The position numbers were made by a program, and so were the translations under genes. Of a stretch of DNA of 28,255 nucleotides, positions 16,408 to 24,996 are shown piece after piece. Each line of letters opens with the position of its first letter. Within the stretch, counting starts at the first letter, position 1. The stretch comes from an uncultured Clostridia bacterium (GTDB taxonomy: Bacteria; Bacillota; Clostridia; TANB77; CAG-508). The stretch is from positions 1 through 28,255 of the forward strand of contig CAQYCU010000015.1 of assembly GCA_948919095.1 (NCBI GenBank). Direction: 5' to 3'. The notes under the pieces were generated by a model. The model searched no databases, had not been told where the DNA came from, and was given only the letters and a program-made list of their open reading frames with translations.

Positions 16408-17361
16408 TTATTCTGCTTTATTTGTCATTTCTTCTTTTACTAATAATTCATTCCATCTTTTATCTACTTCTTCTTGGAATGCTTCTAACATCCATTCGTT
16501 GCCTGGTTTAAATAAATGCTTGAAACGTTTTTGTGTTTTTAAGAATTCTGTTACTGGTAATTTTTTTGCTGGTTTATAGTTTACATGGTATACTCCATTT
16601 TCTACTTCATATAGAGGCCAGTAGCAAGTTTCAACTGCTAATTTATTTATTGCCATTAAGTCATCTGTTGGATATCCCCAACCACGTGGACATGGTGCTA
16701 ATACATTTAAGAATTTTCCACCTTTTGTATATATTGCTTTTTCTGCTTTTTCATATAAGTCTTTAAAGTTAGTTATTGCAGCTGTTTGAGCAACATATGG
16801 TAGATTATGTGCCACCATTATTTCTGTTAAGTCTTTTCTTGATTGCATTTTTCCTGGAATTACTTTTCCTGCTGGTGATGTTGTTGTGTCTGCAAATTTT
16901 GGTGTTGCTGATGAACGTTGTATTCCTGTGTTCATGTATGCTCCATTATCATAGCATACATATGTCATATCATGCCCTCTTTCCATTGCTCCTGATAAAC
17001 TTTGAATTCCTATATCATATGTTCCACCATCTCCACCAAATACAATGAATTTTGTGTTTTCGTTTTCTGCTATTTTTCCTTTTCTTTTTAGGGCATTATA
17101 TGCTCCTTCTACTCCTGATTCTGTAGCTGCTGCATTTTCGAATGCTGAGTGTATATATGAGTCAGTCCATGAAGTATATGGATATATAAATGTTGATACT
17201 TCCATACATCCTGTCGCATTTGCTACTACTACATGGTCGTCTTCATGTACTGCTCTTAATATCATTCTTGCAACTGCTGGAGCCCCACAACCTGCGCACA
17301 TTCTATGTCCATAAGTAAATCTTGATGGCTTGTTTGCTACTATTTCTTTAACATTATACAT
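16408..17361 (-). CDS. porB: Pyruvate (2-oxoacid):ferredoxin oxidoreductase, beta subunit
   Basis: The TPP-binding subunit of the four-subunit enzyme that converts pyruvate and CoA to acetyl-CoA and CO2 while reducing ferredoxin. Cysteines for the beta-subunit [4Fe-4S] cluster are visible at C22 and C25 (MCAGCG), C52 (ATGCMEV) and C224 (APCPRGW). The TPP/Mg motif is GGDGGTYDIG (109-118), followed by DNGAYMNTG (138-146). At 317 residues it has the usual length. It is the last gene of the operon, 6 bp after porA. Pyruvate is the most likely substrate given its similarity to pyruvate enzymes, but a branched-chain 2-oxoacid enzyme of the same architecture cannot be fully excluded. Confidence 0.94.
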   Translation of the reverse strand: MYNVKEIVANKPSRFTYGHRMCAGCGAPAVARMILRAVHEDDHVVVANATGCMEVSTFIYPYTSWTDSYIHSAFENAAATESGVEGAYNALKRKGKIAENENTKFIVFGGDGGTYDIGIQSLSGAMERGHDMTYVCYDNGAYMNTGIQRSSATPKFADTTTSPAGKVIPGKMQSRKDLTEIMVAHNLPYVAQTAAITNFKDLYEKAEKAIYTKGGKFLNVLAPCPRGWGYPTDDLMAINKLAVETCYWPLYEVENGVYHVNYKPAKKLPVTEFLKTQKRFKHLFKPGNEWMLEAFQEEVDKRWNELLVKEEMTNKAE

Positions 17362-17367
17362 ATTGTA

Positions 17368-18552
17368 CTATTTCTCCCTTCTAGATTTTAAATCTAAAAA
17401 TCTGTATGGATTCTTCATATCTTTAAGTTCTTTTAAGTCTTTAAATACTTTTTGAATATTTTCTTCTGTTACATCTCTTCCGCCTACTCCATAGCTGTAA
17501 TTTATTGTTGGAACATGAACATTTTTAGTAAACATTGCAGATGTTATATCAGTATATAATGGACCTCCTGTTGCTGATAATAGTGGTACTTTATCAAGTA
17601 CAGCTATTGCCTTTGCTTTTGATAATGCATGTGCAACTTCTTCACCGGGAAATGGTCTATATACACGTATTTTTAGTAACCCTGCTTTTATTCCTTGTTC
17701 TCTAAATTTTTCTACTACATTTTTTACAGTTCCTGCAGTAGAGTTCATACATACTATTACATATTCTGCATCTTCAAGCTTGTAACTTTCAAATAAATTG
17801 TATTTTCTTCCTGTTAACTTTTCAAACTCTTTTGATATTTGCTCAATAACACTTTTAGCATTTTCCATTGCTACTGTTTGTGCATATTTGTGTTCTGTTA
17901 AATATGATTGTAAATCCATTGGCCCAACTGCTATTGGTTCTTTTTTATTTAACAAATAATGCTCTGGATTGTATTCTCCAACAAATTCTTTTACTTTTTC
18001 ATCTTCTATTAGTTCTATGTTTTCTATTGCATGTGATGTTATAAATCCATCTTGACATACCATTAACGGTAACATTACGTCTTTATTTTCAGCTATTCTA
18101 TGTGCCATTATCATGTTATCATAGGCTTCTTGATTTGTTTCTGAAAATAACATTATCCACCCTGAATCTCTAGCTGCCATTGCATCAGTATGGTCACAGT
18201 GTATGTTTAGTGGTCCTGATATTGCTCTATTTACTAATGGCATAACTATTGGAAGTCGTGAACCTGAAGCTATTTGTATCATTTCCCACATATATGCTAA
18301 GCCATTTGCAGATGTTGCTGTCATAGCTCTTGCTCCTGCTGCTTCTGCTCCTATACATGCTGACATTGCACTGTGTTCTCCTTCTACTGCAATAAATTCT
18401 GTATCAACTTCTCCATTGTCTACATATGTTGAGAAGTATTGTGGTATCTCTGTTGATGGAGTTATTGGGAATGCTGCTACAACATCTGGGTTTATTTGTT
18501 TCATTGCATATGCTGTTGCTTCATTTCCACTTAAACGTTCTCGTATACTCAT
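17368..18552 (-). CDS. porA: Pyruvate (2-oxoacid):ferredoxin oxidoreductase, alpha subunit
   Basis: A 394-residue alpha subunit supplying the pyrimidine-binding side of the TPP site. The N-terminus, GNEATAYAMKQINPDVVAAF, leads to the family signature ITPSTEIPQYF. VEGEHSAMSACIGAEAAGAR follows, with the conserved glutamate that activates TPP. SANGLAYMWEMIQIASGSRL and CDHTDAMAARDSGWIMLFSE are typical of pyruvate rather than 2-oxoglutarate enzymes. The second domain (YVIVCMNSTAGTVKNVV) and the transketolase-C-like end (LKIRVYRPFPGEEV) are intact. It starts 1 bp after the porD stop codon with an AGGAGG site inside the end of porD, so translation is coupled. Confidence 0.95.
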   Translation of the reverse strand: MSIRERLSGNEATAYAMKQINPDVVAAFPITPSTEIPQYFSTYVDNGEVDTEFIAVEGEHSAMSACIGAEAAGARAMTATSANGLAYMWEMIQIASGSRLPIVMPLVNRAISGPLNIHCDHTDAMAARDSGWIMLFSETNQEAYDNMIMAHRIAENKDVMLPLMVCQDGFITSHAIENIELIEDEKVKEFVGEYNPEHYLLNKKEPIAVGPMDLQSYLTEHKYAQTVAMENAKSVIEQISKEFEKLTGRKYNLFESYKLEDAEYVIVCMNSTAGTVKNVVEKFREQGIKAGLLKIRVYRPFPGEEVAHALSKAKAIAVLDKVPLLSATGGPLYTDITSAMFTKNVHVPTINYSYGVGGRDVTEENIQKVFKDLKELKDMKNPYRFLDLKSRREK

Positions 18553-18553
18553 A

Positions 18554-18847
18554 TTATTTTTCCTCCTCTTCCATTGTTATTGCTCCAAAAGGACATACTT
18601 TCGCACATACTCCGCATCCTTTACAATAGTCATAATTAAAGTCTAGTCTTTTCATGTCTTTTCCTACTGGAATACTGTCATCTGGGCATACTGGATAGCA
18701 TAGTCCGCATTGTTTACATAGTTCTGGATGAAATACTGGTCTCATACTTCTCCAGTCACCTGTCTTGAATTCTACTGCATTTCCTGCATCATATATTGTT
18801 CCTCCTGGTGTTAATTCTTCCCAAGGAGTGTTTTTATTTATTTCCAT
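18554..18847 (-). CDS. porD: Pyruvate (2-oxoacid):ferredoxin oxidoreductase, delta subunit (2[4Fe-4S] ferredoxin)
   Basis: A 97-residue ferredoxin-like subunit that wires electrons from the catalytic core to external ferredoxin. Two canonical CxxCxxCxxxC motifs are complete: C44, C47, C50, C54 and C75, C78, C81, C85. The N-terminal TIYDAGNAVEFKTGDWRSMR is the usual delta-subunit extension that docks to the complex. The gene begins 96 bp after the porG stop. That gap is unusually wide for this operon and has no terminator I can see. It has its own GTGAGGA ribosome binding site. Confidence 0.95.
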   Translation of the reverse strand: MEINKNTPWEELTPGGTIYDAGNAVEFKTGDWRSMRPVFHPELCKQCGLCYPVCPDDSIPVGKDMKRLDFNYDYCKGCGVCAKVCPFGAITMEEEEK

Positions 18848-18943
18848 AAAATCCTCACTTTCTTTTATTCTGATTGTCTTGTATGGTCTTTAGTCTATAT
18901 TACTTAGCTTGATATTGTTTGACTTGGCGTCGATTTTTGTCAT

Positions 18944-19525
18944 TTATTGTAATTCCTTGATTTCTTGTAATGCCATTTTTATTGCTTGCATATTTCCCTC
19001 TATTACTTCTGGTTTTTTAGCAAATTTATGTTTAAATGAGTTCTGCATATCCTTTATAAAGTCGTCTTCTGGCATTATCTGACTTACTTTTACTATTGCA
19101 GCTAACATTGGTGTATTAGGAAAATATTTTCCTAATGCTTTTATTGATATTTCTCTTGCATCAATTCCATAGACTCTTCCTTTATATCCATTTAACTCTG
19201 GTTTTAACTCTTCTATTGGCTTTGTTGTGTTTATTATGATTGCTCCATCTTCCTTTAGTCCTGCTGTTACGTCTACTGCACTTAATAGTGTATCATCTAC
19301 TACTACTACATAATCAGGCTCATATATGTTACTATGTACTTTTATTGGATTGGTGCTTATTCTGTTAAATGCAGTGATTGGTGCTCCCATTCTTTCTGGG
19401 CCATATTCTGGGAAGCCTTGTATATATTTCCCTGTATTAAATGCTGCGTCTGCTAAAAGCAATGATGCTGTTTTTGCTCCCTGTCCTCCTCTTCCGTGCC
19501 ATCTTATCTCAATTATATCTTTCAT
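18944..19525 (-). CDS. porG: Pyruvate (2-oxoacid):ferredoxin oxidoreductase, gamma subunit
   Basis: A 193-residue gamma subunit, first gene of the operon (order gamma-delta-alpha-beta, as in archaeal and Thermotoga enzymes). The start IIEIRWHGRGGQGAKTASLL is diagnostic for the family. ASLLLADAAFNTGKYIQGFP and YGPERMGAPITAFNRIS follow, all typical of the CoA/ferredoxin-oxidoreductase gamma fold. I chose the ATG at 19525. A GTG five codons upstream would extend the protein, but it lies inside the sequence GTGAGGAAAAT, whose AGGAAA is itself the ribosome binding site for the ATG. An upstream AAGGAGG at 19569-19563 is too far away (about 37 bp) to serve this start. Confidence 0.93.
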   Translation of the reverse strand: MKDIIEIRWHGRGGQGAKTASLLLADAAFNTGKYIQGFPEYGPERMGAPITAFNRISTNPIKVHSNIYEPDYVVVVDDTLLSAVDVTAGLKEDGAIIINTTKPIEELKPELNGYKGRVYGIDAREISIKALGKYFPNTPMLAAIVKVSQIMPEDDFIKDMQNSFKHKFAKKPEVIEGNMQAIKMALQEIKELQ

Positions 19526-19572
19526 ATCTATTTTCCTCACTTATAATAATTATATTTAGTTTCCTCCTTGAT

Positions 19573-19601
19573 AGTATATATTTTATTAATTTTAAAGTCA
19601 A
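19573..19601 (-). promoter_or_regulatory. Sigma-A promoter of the por operon
   Basis: On the minus strand: TTGACT (19601-19596), a spacer of exactly 17 bp and TATACT (19578-19573). A start point about 7 bp downstream would give a leader of roughly 40 nt before porG. Confidence 0.8.
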
Positions 19602-19805
19602 TGTGTTTTACGAAATTTGTGTTGACTGAGTGGTCGAAAAAGTTACTTAATTATTTTAAATTATCATATATTATTATTTATTTCTTAATATCTGGAATCT
19701 ACAAAAATGGCCCTATAAAATATCCATCGTATAAAGCACTTTCTTTATACAATCTATACTATAGGTACCATTTTAATTTAATTTTCTTATACTCTTAATT
19801 ACATG

Positions 19806-21434
19806 TTATTGCGGACTCGTTAATACATACCAATAACCATCTTGATTTCTTTCCCCTGATTTGTATGCAGTAGATGAGGTAGCAGTAACTGTGCCATAAG
19901 AAGTTGTCCCTTTTGAATAAATTGGGTCGTTAACTGCATGATATTCCTGCAAATCATAATATACTCCAGAACCATTCCACTCCTGTGTACACTTAAGTAA
20001 TTTATAGTATGATGTGCCTTTGTAGTTTTCTCCAGGTGGAATTATATACAGTAATCCCCCTGGTCCACAATAATAGCCTGCCAAGTTTCCAGGCGACAAT
20101 GATGTATTACCATTACTTAATGTAAAGTAACCTGAAGAATCTGGTCCTGAAACATTCGCATATGGTCCTGAATTTCCAACTGGATGAAGCTTCATGTTTA
20201 CAATATTGCCGTGTTACTTTTTTCCAGTTGTCTTTCTGTACACAATTCCATTTTGTCCAAGCATATAATTTAGTAGTTCCAGAAACAGTTTTAGTGTTAC
20301 TATTATTTTTTGCATCATATACTTTTACCATACATGTATGATTTCCTGTAGTTAATCCTGTTATATTTACTGTTTTTGTTACACTTAAAGTTGTTGCTGC
20401 CATTGTTTGGGTATATTCACTTTTTAATGTACCATCTACATAAAATTCAAATTTTACTATTCCTGACTTTGTATCTTGTGCTGTTGTACTTAAAGTTATT
20501 CCAGTTGCAGAATACTTTGTTGCTGTGAAGTTTGTTATTGTTGGTCCTTCATTATCAAAGTTAAATGCTTCACTTCTTCTTTTTGCTGTTACTCCATTTT
20601 CTGTTTCTATTAATATCCACAAATAATACTGTCCTGTAGCTCCATCTTTTGTTATTGTGTCTCCATCTTGACACGTTTCTGTAAATGCGCTATTTGTTGG
20701 CTCTGTTACACTGTTTGTCCATACATATTTCATACTTTTTATTTTTTCTTCTGTTTCTGATACTTTTATTTTTGTTGAATGTTCCTTTTCCCAATTTGTA
20801 TTTCCGTTTGGTTCAAATTCTATTCCTGGCATTATTCCTGTAACTTCTACCGTTGTACTTGCCATTAAATCTCCATATGCTTTTATTGTGTACTTTCCAT
20901 TTTGGGTTGCTATATATGCTTCTGTCGCCTCGTCTTTTTTTGGGTCATATGGAAACTCCTTTATCTTTTCTCCTAATAGCCAAATCTCTATTTTGCTTAT
21001 TCCATTCTTTTCTTCTTTTGCTGTTATATTTATTGTTGCATTTTTCTTGTCAGTTGCCAAGTCCACTGTTGCAGTTACTGTTGGAAATACCAGATTATCT
21101 GCTCTTCCTAATCCTCGTCCTATCTTTGGTATAGTTCTATCAAGTTCAAATGCCCATCCACTTATAATTGCTACATCTCCTTTTATTTCTGTTCCTGGTA
21201 TTTCGTTTTTTATTAATTTGTCTAAAAAGTCATCTTGATTATATTCTGGATTTATATTTTTTTCATATTGTCCATCTGCTAATAATACTGTTTCTAATAC
21301 TTCTCTTGCTTTTGCTTCGTTATATTTCATTCCTGCACTCTCTGCTCTGTTAAATATTCCTTTATCATTAAATACAGCACTTAGGGAAACAGCAGCTAGA
21401 ATTAATAACACTATTAGGGTCACTAAGTTTGCAA
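19806..21434 (-). pseudogene. 5'-truncated, frameshifted pseudopilin-like gene (cassette 1)
   Basis: Reading from 21434, the protein starts inside a prepilin-like hydrophobic helix (VTLIVLLILAAVSLSAVFND) and continues KGIFNRAESAGMKYNEAKAR. This matches type IV/II pseudopilin N-termini, but the Met, basic leader and G/E cleavage site are absent. An in-frame TGA lies five codons before the GTG at 21423, and no ribosome binding site precedes that GTG. A conserved body follows (WAFELDRTIPKIGRGLG), then Ig-like segments (FNFDNEGPTI; VYDAKNNSNT) up to TKLYAWTKWNC. There the frame breaks (about 20196-20215). A second frame from 20195 to 19806 encodes a Gly/Tyr/Ser-rich tip (SGPYANVSGPDSSGYFTLSN; GYYCGPGGLLYIIPP), ending YVLTSPQ. 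Two frames (21423-20113 and 20195-19806) are open. It is either a silent cassette or a decayed gene. Confidence 0.65.
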
Positions 21435-21502
21435 GACTTCAATCAAATTTAAATTGCTATGTATTAATAATTCTAATAAATATTTTCAAACTTTAAATAT
21501 GA

Positions 21503-21537
21503 AAACTGTAGAATATATTTATCATATTCTACAGTTT
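21503..21537 (-). terminator. Hairpin after the HepT gene
   Basis: A 14-bp perfect stem, AAACTGTAGAATAT / ATATTCTACAGTTT, with a 7-nt loop, 5 bp after the hepT stop codon. The trailing tract on the minus strand is TTTCATATTT, so the T run is weak, but the position fits a terminator. Confidence 0.65.
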
Positions 21538-21541
21538 CACA

Positions 21542-21880
21542 TTATTTTTCACTTATTATTTCTTGTATACTTTCCTTTAATTCTTTGATATCATTATTAA
21601 CAACATACCAAATAGTTTTTAGTTTTATACCTTCATAGTCATGTACTATTCTGTTTCTCAAACCTTTTATCATATTCCATTCAATTTTGTTATATTTCTT
21701 TAAAGTTTCTTTTTCAATATTTTTTACTAATTCTCCAATTTGACTAATTGCAAATATTGTTGCATCTACGGTTTTTTCATCCTTACAGAATTCCTCAAAA
21801 GTATATCCCTTTGTATATTGTTCTACCTTTTCAATATATTCTATCATTTTTCTAAAAGATATTATTTCTTTATTTTTCAT
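21542..21880 (-). CDS. hepT: HepT-like HEPN toxin (DUF86)
   Basis: A 112-residue HEPN-domain protein, the toxin half of a MntA/HepT system. The catalytic signature R75-x4-H80-x-Y82 (RNRIVHDY) is intact. In characterised HepT proteins this motif forms the RNase site, and the tyrosine is the residue modified by the partner. The four-helix bundle is clear (MIEYIEKVEQYTKG; ATIFAISQIGELVKNIEKET). The ATG at 21880 is preferred over a TTG three codons upstream, because AGGAG sits 9 bp before the ATG. It overlaps the end of the antitoxin gene by 11 bp, which implies translational coupling. The pair sits between two pilin-like gene fragments, and it looks functional while they do not. Confidence 0.85.
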   Translation of the reverse strand: MKNKEIISFRKMIEYIEKVEQYTKGYTFEEFCKDEKTVDATIFAISQIGELVKNIEKETLKKYNKIEWNMIKGLRNRIVHDYEGIKLKTIWYVVNNDIKELKESIQEIISEK

Positions 21881-22178
21881 ATACCACAACTCCTGTTTTC
21901 TTTATCTCTTTATCTATTTTTGAGTTATCTATTATCTCTGTTTTTTCAAATGCATCAACGTTTTTATTAAATGCTTCTTCAATTTTAGTTATAACGCTAA
22001 ATAATTTAAAACCATTTAAAGTATCCTTTGTATCAAGTATAAAATCTAAATCGCTATCTTTGTTTGCTTCATTTTTAGCATATGAGCCAAATAATATCAC
22101 TTCATATACTGGTAATTCACTCAATACTTTTTTTAATATTCGCTTTATTTCTTCAATGGTATATATTCTTTCACTCAT
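21870..22178 (-). CDS. mntA: MntA-like minimal nucleotidyltransferase antitoxin
   Basis: A 102-residue minimal nucleotidyltransferase. The family motif GS-x10-D-x-D is exact: G31, S32, D43, D45 (GSYAKNEANKDSDLDF). A third acidic residue is at D75 (NVDAFE). In known pairs MntA transfers AMP units to the HepT tyrosine and so silences the toxin (established for the family, inferred here). An AGGAG site lies 8 bp before the ATG, and its own promoter is upstream. It is the first gene of the two-gene unit, so antitoxin is made before toxin. Target specificity and phage-defence activity cannot be read from the sequence. Confidence 0.87.
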   Translation of the reverse strand: MSERIYTIEEIKRILKKVLSELPVYEVILFGSYAKNEANKDSDLDFILDTKDTLNGFKLFSVITKIEEAFNKNVDAFEKTEIIDNSKIDKEIKKTGVVVYEK

Positions 22179-22211
22179 ATAATATTCTCCTATTTTTATT
22201 TTTATATATTG

Positions 22212-22241
22212 ATTATATTACTTAGTATCATGAAAAGTCAA
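22212..22241 (-). promoter_or_regulatory. Promoter of the mntA-hepT unit
   Basis: On the minus strand: TTGACT (22241-22236), an 18-bp spacer and TATAAT (22217-22212), about 35 bp before the mntA ATG. Confidence 0.75.
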
Positions 22242-22280
22242 TATTTCTTTTCAATTTACAAGTGACATGTTAATTATAAT

Positions 22281-23951
22281 TTATGTAAGTCCTACATATT
22301 CAAAATATTCACTAGGTGTTTGTCCTTCAATTCTTTTAACTGCATTTTTAGGATATTTATTAATATCTGCTGAATATTCTGTTCTTAATAAATTAGTTCC
22401 CTTTCCCCATTTAGTTATTGTACTTTCTGTAACTTCATATCCTTCATATTCTGCATAATTGCTATCAACATCTCTTACTTTGCGAATAGCTAGTCCCCAC
22501 GTCTTAGTTTTACTAGTTTTGTATCCATTTGAAGCCCTTTCCTCCCAATATCTAGTAATAATCCCTGGACAATTTTCAGAATTATATGGTTCATTTTTAC
22601 TACTCAAAACAGTGAAAGATTTATCATTAATCCATTCAGCTTCAATAGAAGTCATATATGTTTTAGTTATCCAACCATTTGAATTTGAATAACTCGTTGT
22701 CCAAGTTTTTAATTCCTCTCCTATTGTATATAAAGTAGTTGTTCCATTAGCAACAGCATTCCACACCTTCCATGTATATAACTTAGTTCTTGCTTTAGTA
22801 TTGTTTTTATTTGCATTTCCTAATTTATCATAAACAATTACATAACACTCTTTATTTTCAACCGCTGTTGGTCCTTCCCAAGTATATATTTGCTCATTCT
22901 GGCTTGATACTATTTGGTTATCTATATAAAACTCATATTTTTCTATTCCACTATGTCTGTCACTTGCAGTTGCTGTTAATGTAAATGAAGTTTCTGATAC
23001 TGGAGTCGGCGTTAGTTCTACTGTTGGGCCTTCATTATCAAAGTTAAATCCTTGACTTACACATATATTTGTTTTTTGATTACTTCCTGTTCCGATAGTT
23101 AACAATACCCATAAATAATATGTTCCTGTCATTGTATCATCTCCGCCAGTAATTACTCCATCACTTGGACAATTTTGTGTAAATGCTGATATTGCTGGCT
23201 CATTTGCATTGTCATCTTTTACCCATACATATTTCATTCCTGTTATTGTTTCTGCTGTTTCTTCTACTGTTACTTTTGTTGTATGTTGCTTCTTCCACTC
23301 TGTACTTCCATTTGGTGTAAATTCTACTGCTGGTATTATTCCTTCTACTGTTACTGTTTCGCTTGCCATTAAGTCTGCATATGCTTTTACTGTATATACT
23401 CCATTTTTGTTTACTTCGAAGTCTAGTGTTATTTCTGTTTGCGGTGCTTCATATGTTTTTGTTTCTTTTTCAATCTTTTTTCCATCTAGCCATAATTCTA
23501 TTCTTGTTATTCCTTTTGTTATTTCTGTCGCTTTTGCTTTAAATGTTGCTTTCTTTCCATTGTCTATTAATGTTGGACCACTTATTATTTCTACTATTGG
23601 GAATATTAGTTTATCTGCCTTGCCTAAAGCTCGTCCTATCTTTGGTACGCTTCTATCTAGTTCAAATGCCCACTCTCCTATTATTGCTACATCTCCTTTT
23701 ATTTCTGTTTCTGAAATTTCATTTATTATTAGTTCATTTAAAAAGTCATCTTGATTATATTCTGGATTTGTATGTTTCTCCATTTGTCCATCTGCTAATA
23801 ATACTGTTTCCAGTACTTCTCTGGCTTTTGCCTCATTATACTTAACACCTGCACTCTCTGCCCTGTTGAATATTCCTTTTTCACTAAATACTGCACTTAA
23901 AGTTACTCCGTGCTAATATCAAAAGCACAATAAGGGTCACAAAGTGTGCAA
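22281..23951 (-). pseudogene. 5'-truncated pseudopilin-like gene (cassette 2) with an intact 500-residue body frame
   Basis: Homologous to the gene at 19806-21434. Reading from 23951 the frame gives FVTLIVLLILA. A one-base insertion (or two-base loss) near 23909 then shifts it, and the second frame continues GVTLSAVFSEKGIFNRAESA. From the ATG at 23783 (MEKHTNPEYNQDDFLNELII) a 500-codon frame is open. No ribosome binding site precedes this ATG, and it is an internal Met of the ancestral protein. The shared body includes WAFELDRSVPKIGRALG, MKYVWVKDDNANEP, FNFDNEGPTVEL and TKLYTWKVWNA. After that point the tip is unrelated to that of copy 1 (TTLYTIGEELKTWTTSYSNS; FTVLSSKNEPYNSENCPGII; EYFEYVGLT). 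No prepilin leader is present, so it is not exportable as it stands. Confidence 0.65.
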
Positions 23952-24007
23952 ATGAAACTCATTTATAGTAAACAATCAGTTTCTATATCCTTAAATAAAA
24001 ATATAAA

Positions 24008-24035
24008 AAGTTTTACGAACATAAACGTAAAACTT
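24008..24035 (-). terminator. Terminator after the LD-carboxypeptidase gene
   Basis: A 10-bp stem AAGTTTTACG / CGTAAAACTT with an 8-nt loop. On the minus strand it is followed by TTTTTAT, 8 bp after the stop codon. It isolates the pilin-like fragment downstream from read-through. Confidence 0.85.
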
Positions 24036-24043
24036 AAATAATT

Positions 24044-24979
24044 TTATATTAAATAATCCTCAATAATCTTTATATTATTATTCTCTATTCTAGCTTTTAC
24101 TCCAAGCGGGATTGTCATTATTCTTTCAGTGTGTCCAAAATTGTTAGATTTTATGATTGGAAAATTTATATCTATGTCTTTAATTGTGTCTAGTAATATT
24201 TTTTCTATAGAAATCTCCGCTTCGTAAAATCCAAGCCATAATCCATTAATTCTATTAAATACCCCTTGTTGTTTTAAATTATAAAAATAATTACTTACTG
24301 TTTGTGGCTTTGCTTCAAATGCAAAATCCTCTAAAAATAGTATTTTGTTTTCAAAATTAAGTTCTTTTGAAAGTTCGTTAATTAGTGATAAATTTCCTCC
24401 TATTAGCTGCCCCTCTGCAGTAATTCCTCTCTTTTCCTTTATATATTTTATATTGTCATTTTCCATTTCAATTAAATAGCATTCATCGTTATTAGTTAGA
24501 AGATATTTCTCAGCATCACATATATGTTTCATTAATTGTTCATAGCAATATATAGTTTCAGATGAAGTTACTGTTTTAAAATTTGGTCCTATAAATCCTA
24601 TATTTCCTGTTTTTTCGACAATATAATTAATATATGAAGCAGCATCACTATAACCACATATTATTTTATTATTTCTTTTTATTAGCTCTAAGTCAAGGTA
24701 TTCATATACAGTGTTTGAATTATATCCACCCTTTAAAGTAAGTATTGCTTTTACTTCTTTATCAGCATACATATTGTTTATATCGTCTGCTTTCTCCTTA
24801 GCTGTTGCTCCATATCCTGTTGTATTTTTAAAACAGTTTTGTGCAAATTTCACCTCATATCCCTTGTCTTTAAATAACTTTACTGAATTTCTAACAATGT
24901 CCATATCATCATCATCTACTAAATTACAAGGACTTACTACTCCTATTATATCACCTTTTTTTAGTTTTTCAGCTAACAT
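24044..24979 (-). CDS. LD-carboxypeptidase (peptidase family S66, LdcA/MccF-like)
   Basis: A 311-residue serine peptidase of family S66, which removes the terminal D-Ala from cell-wall tetrapeptides during recycling; MccF relatives cleave microcin C. The N-terminal KKGDIIGVVSP and the KGGYNSN loop are typical. The catalytic triad is visible: S111 in CGYSDAAS, E217 in LFLEDFAFE and H283 in NNFGHTERIMTIPLG. These positions are close to those of the characterised Pseudomonas LdcA triad. There is no signal peptide, as expected for cytosolic LdcA. An AAGGAGAAAAT site precedes the ATG. It follows pgeF by 17 bp, which supports a peptidoglycan-recycling role over microcin resistance. Confidence 0.9.
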   Translation of the reverse strand: MLAEKLKKGDIIGVVSPCNLVDDDDMDIVRNSVKLFKDKGYEVKFAQNCFKNTTGYGATAKEKADDINNMYADKEVKAILTLKGGYNSNTVYEYLDLELIKRNNKIICGYSDAASYINYIVEKTGNIGFIGPNFKTVTSSETIYCYEQLMKHICDAEKYLLTNNDECYLIEMENDNIKYIKEKRGITAEGQLIGGNLSLINELSKELNFENKILFLEDFAFEAKPQTVSNYFYNLKQQGVFNRINGLWLGFYEAEISIEKILLDTIKDIDINFPIIKSNNFGHTERIMTIPLGVKARIENNNIKIIEDYLI

Positions 24980-24996
24980 ATTTTCTCCTTAAGTAA

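Noticed and set aside
19563..19569. Strong AAGGAGG motif on the minus strand upstream of porG, suggesting a leader peptide
   Set aside because: No ATG, GTG or TTG lies at a usable distance, and the predicted transcript start falls within or next to it.
19568..19798. 76-codon plus-strand frame and a plus-strand reading of the por upstream region
   Set aside because: It overlaps the por promoter, has no convincing ribosome binding site and its composition is that of AT-rich non-coding DNA.
19806..23951. Diversity-generating retroelement acting on the variable pilin tips
   Set aside because: No reverse transcriptase, template repeat or accessory gene is present, and the tips differ wholesale and not at scattered adenines.
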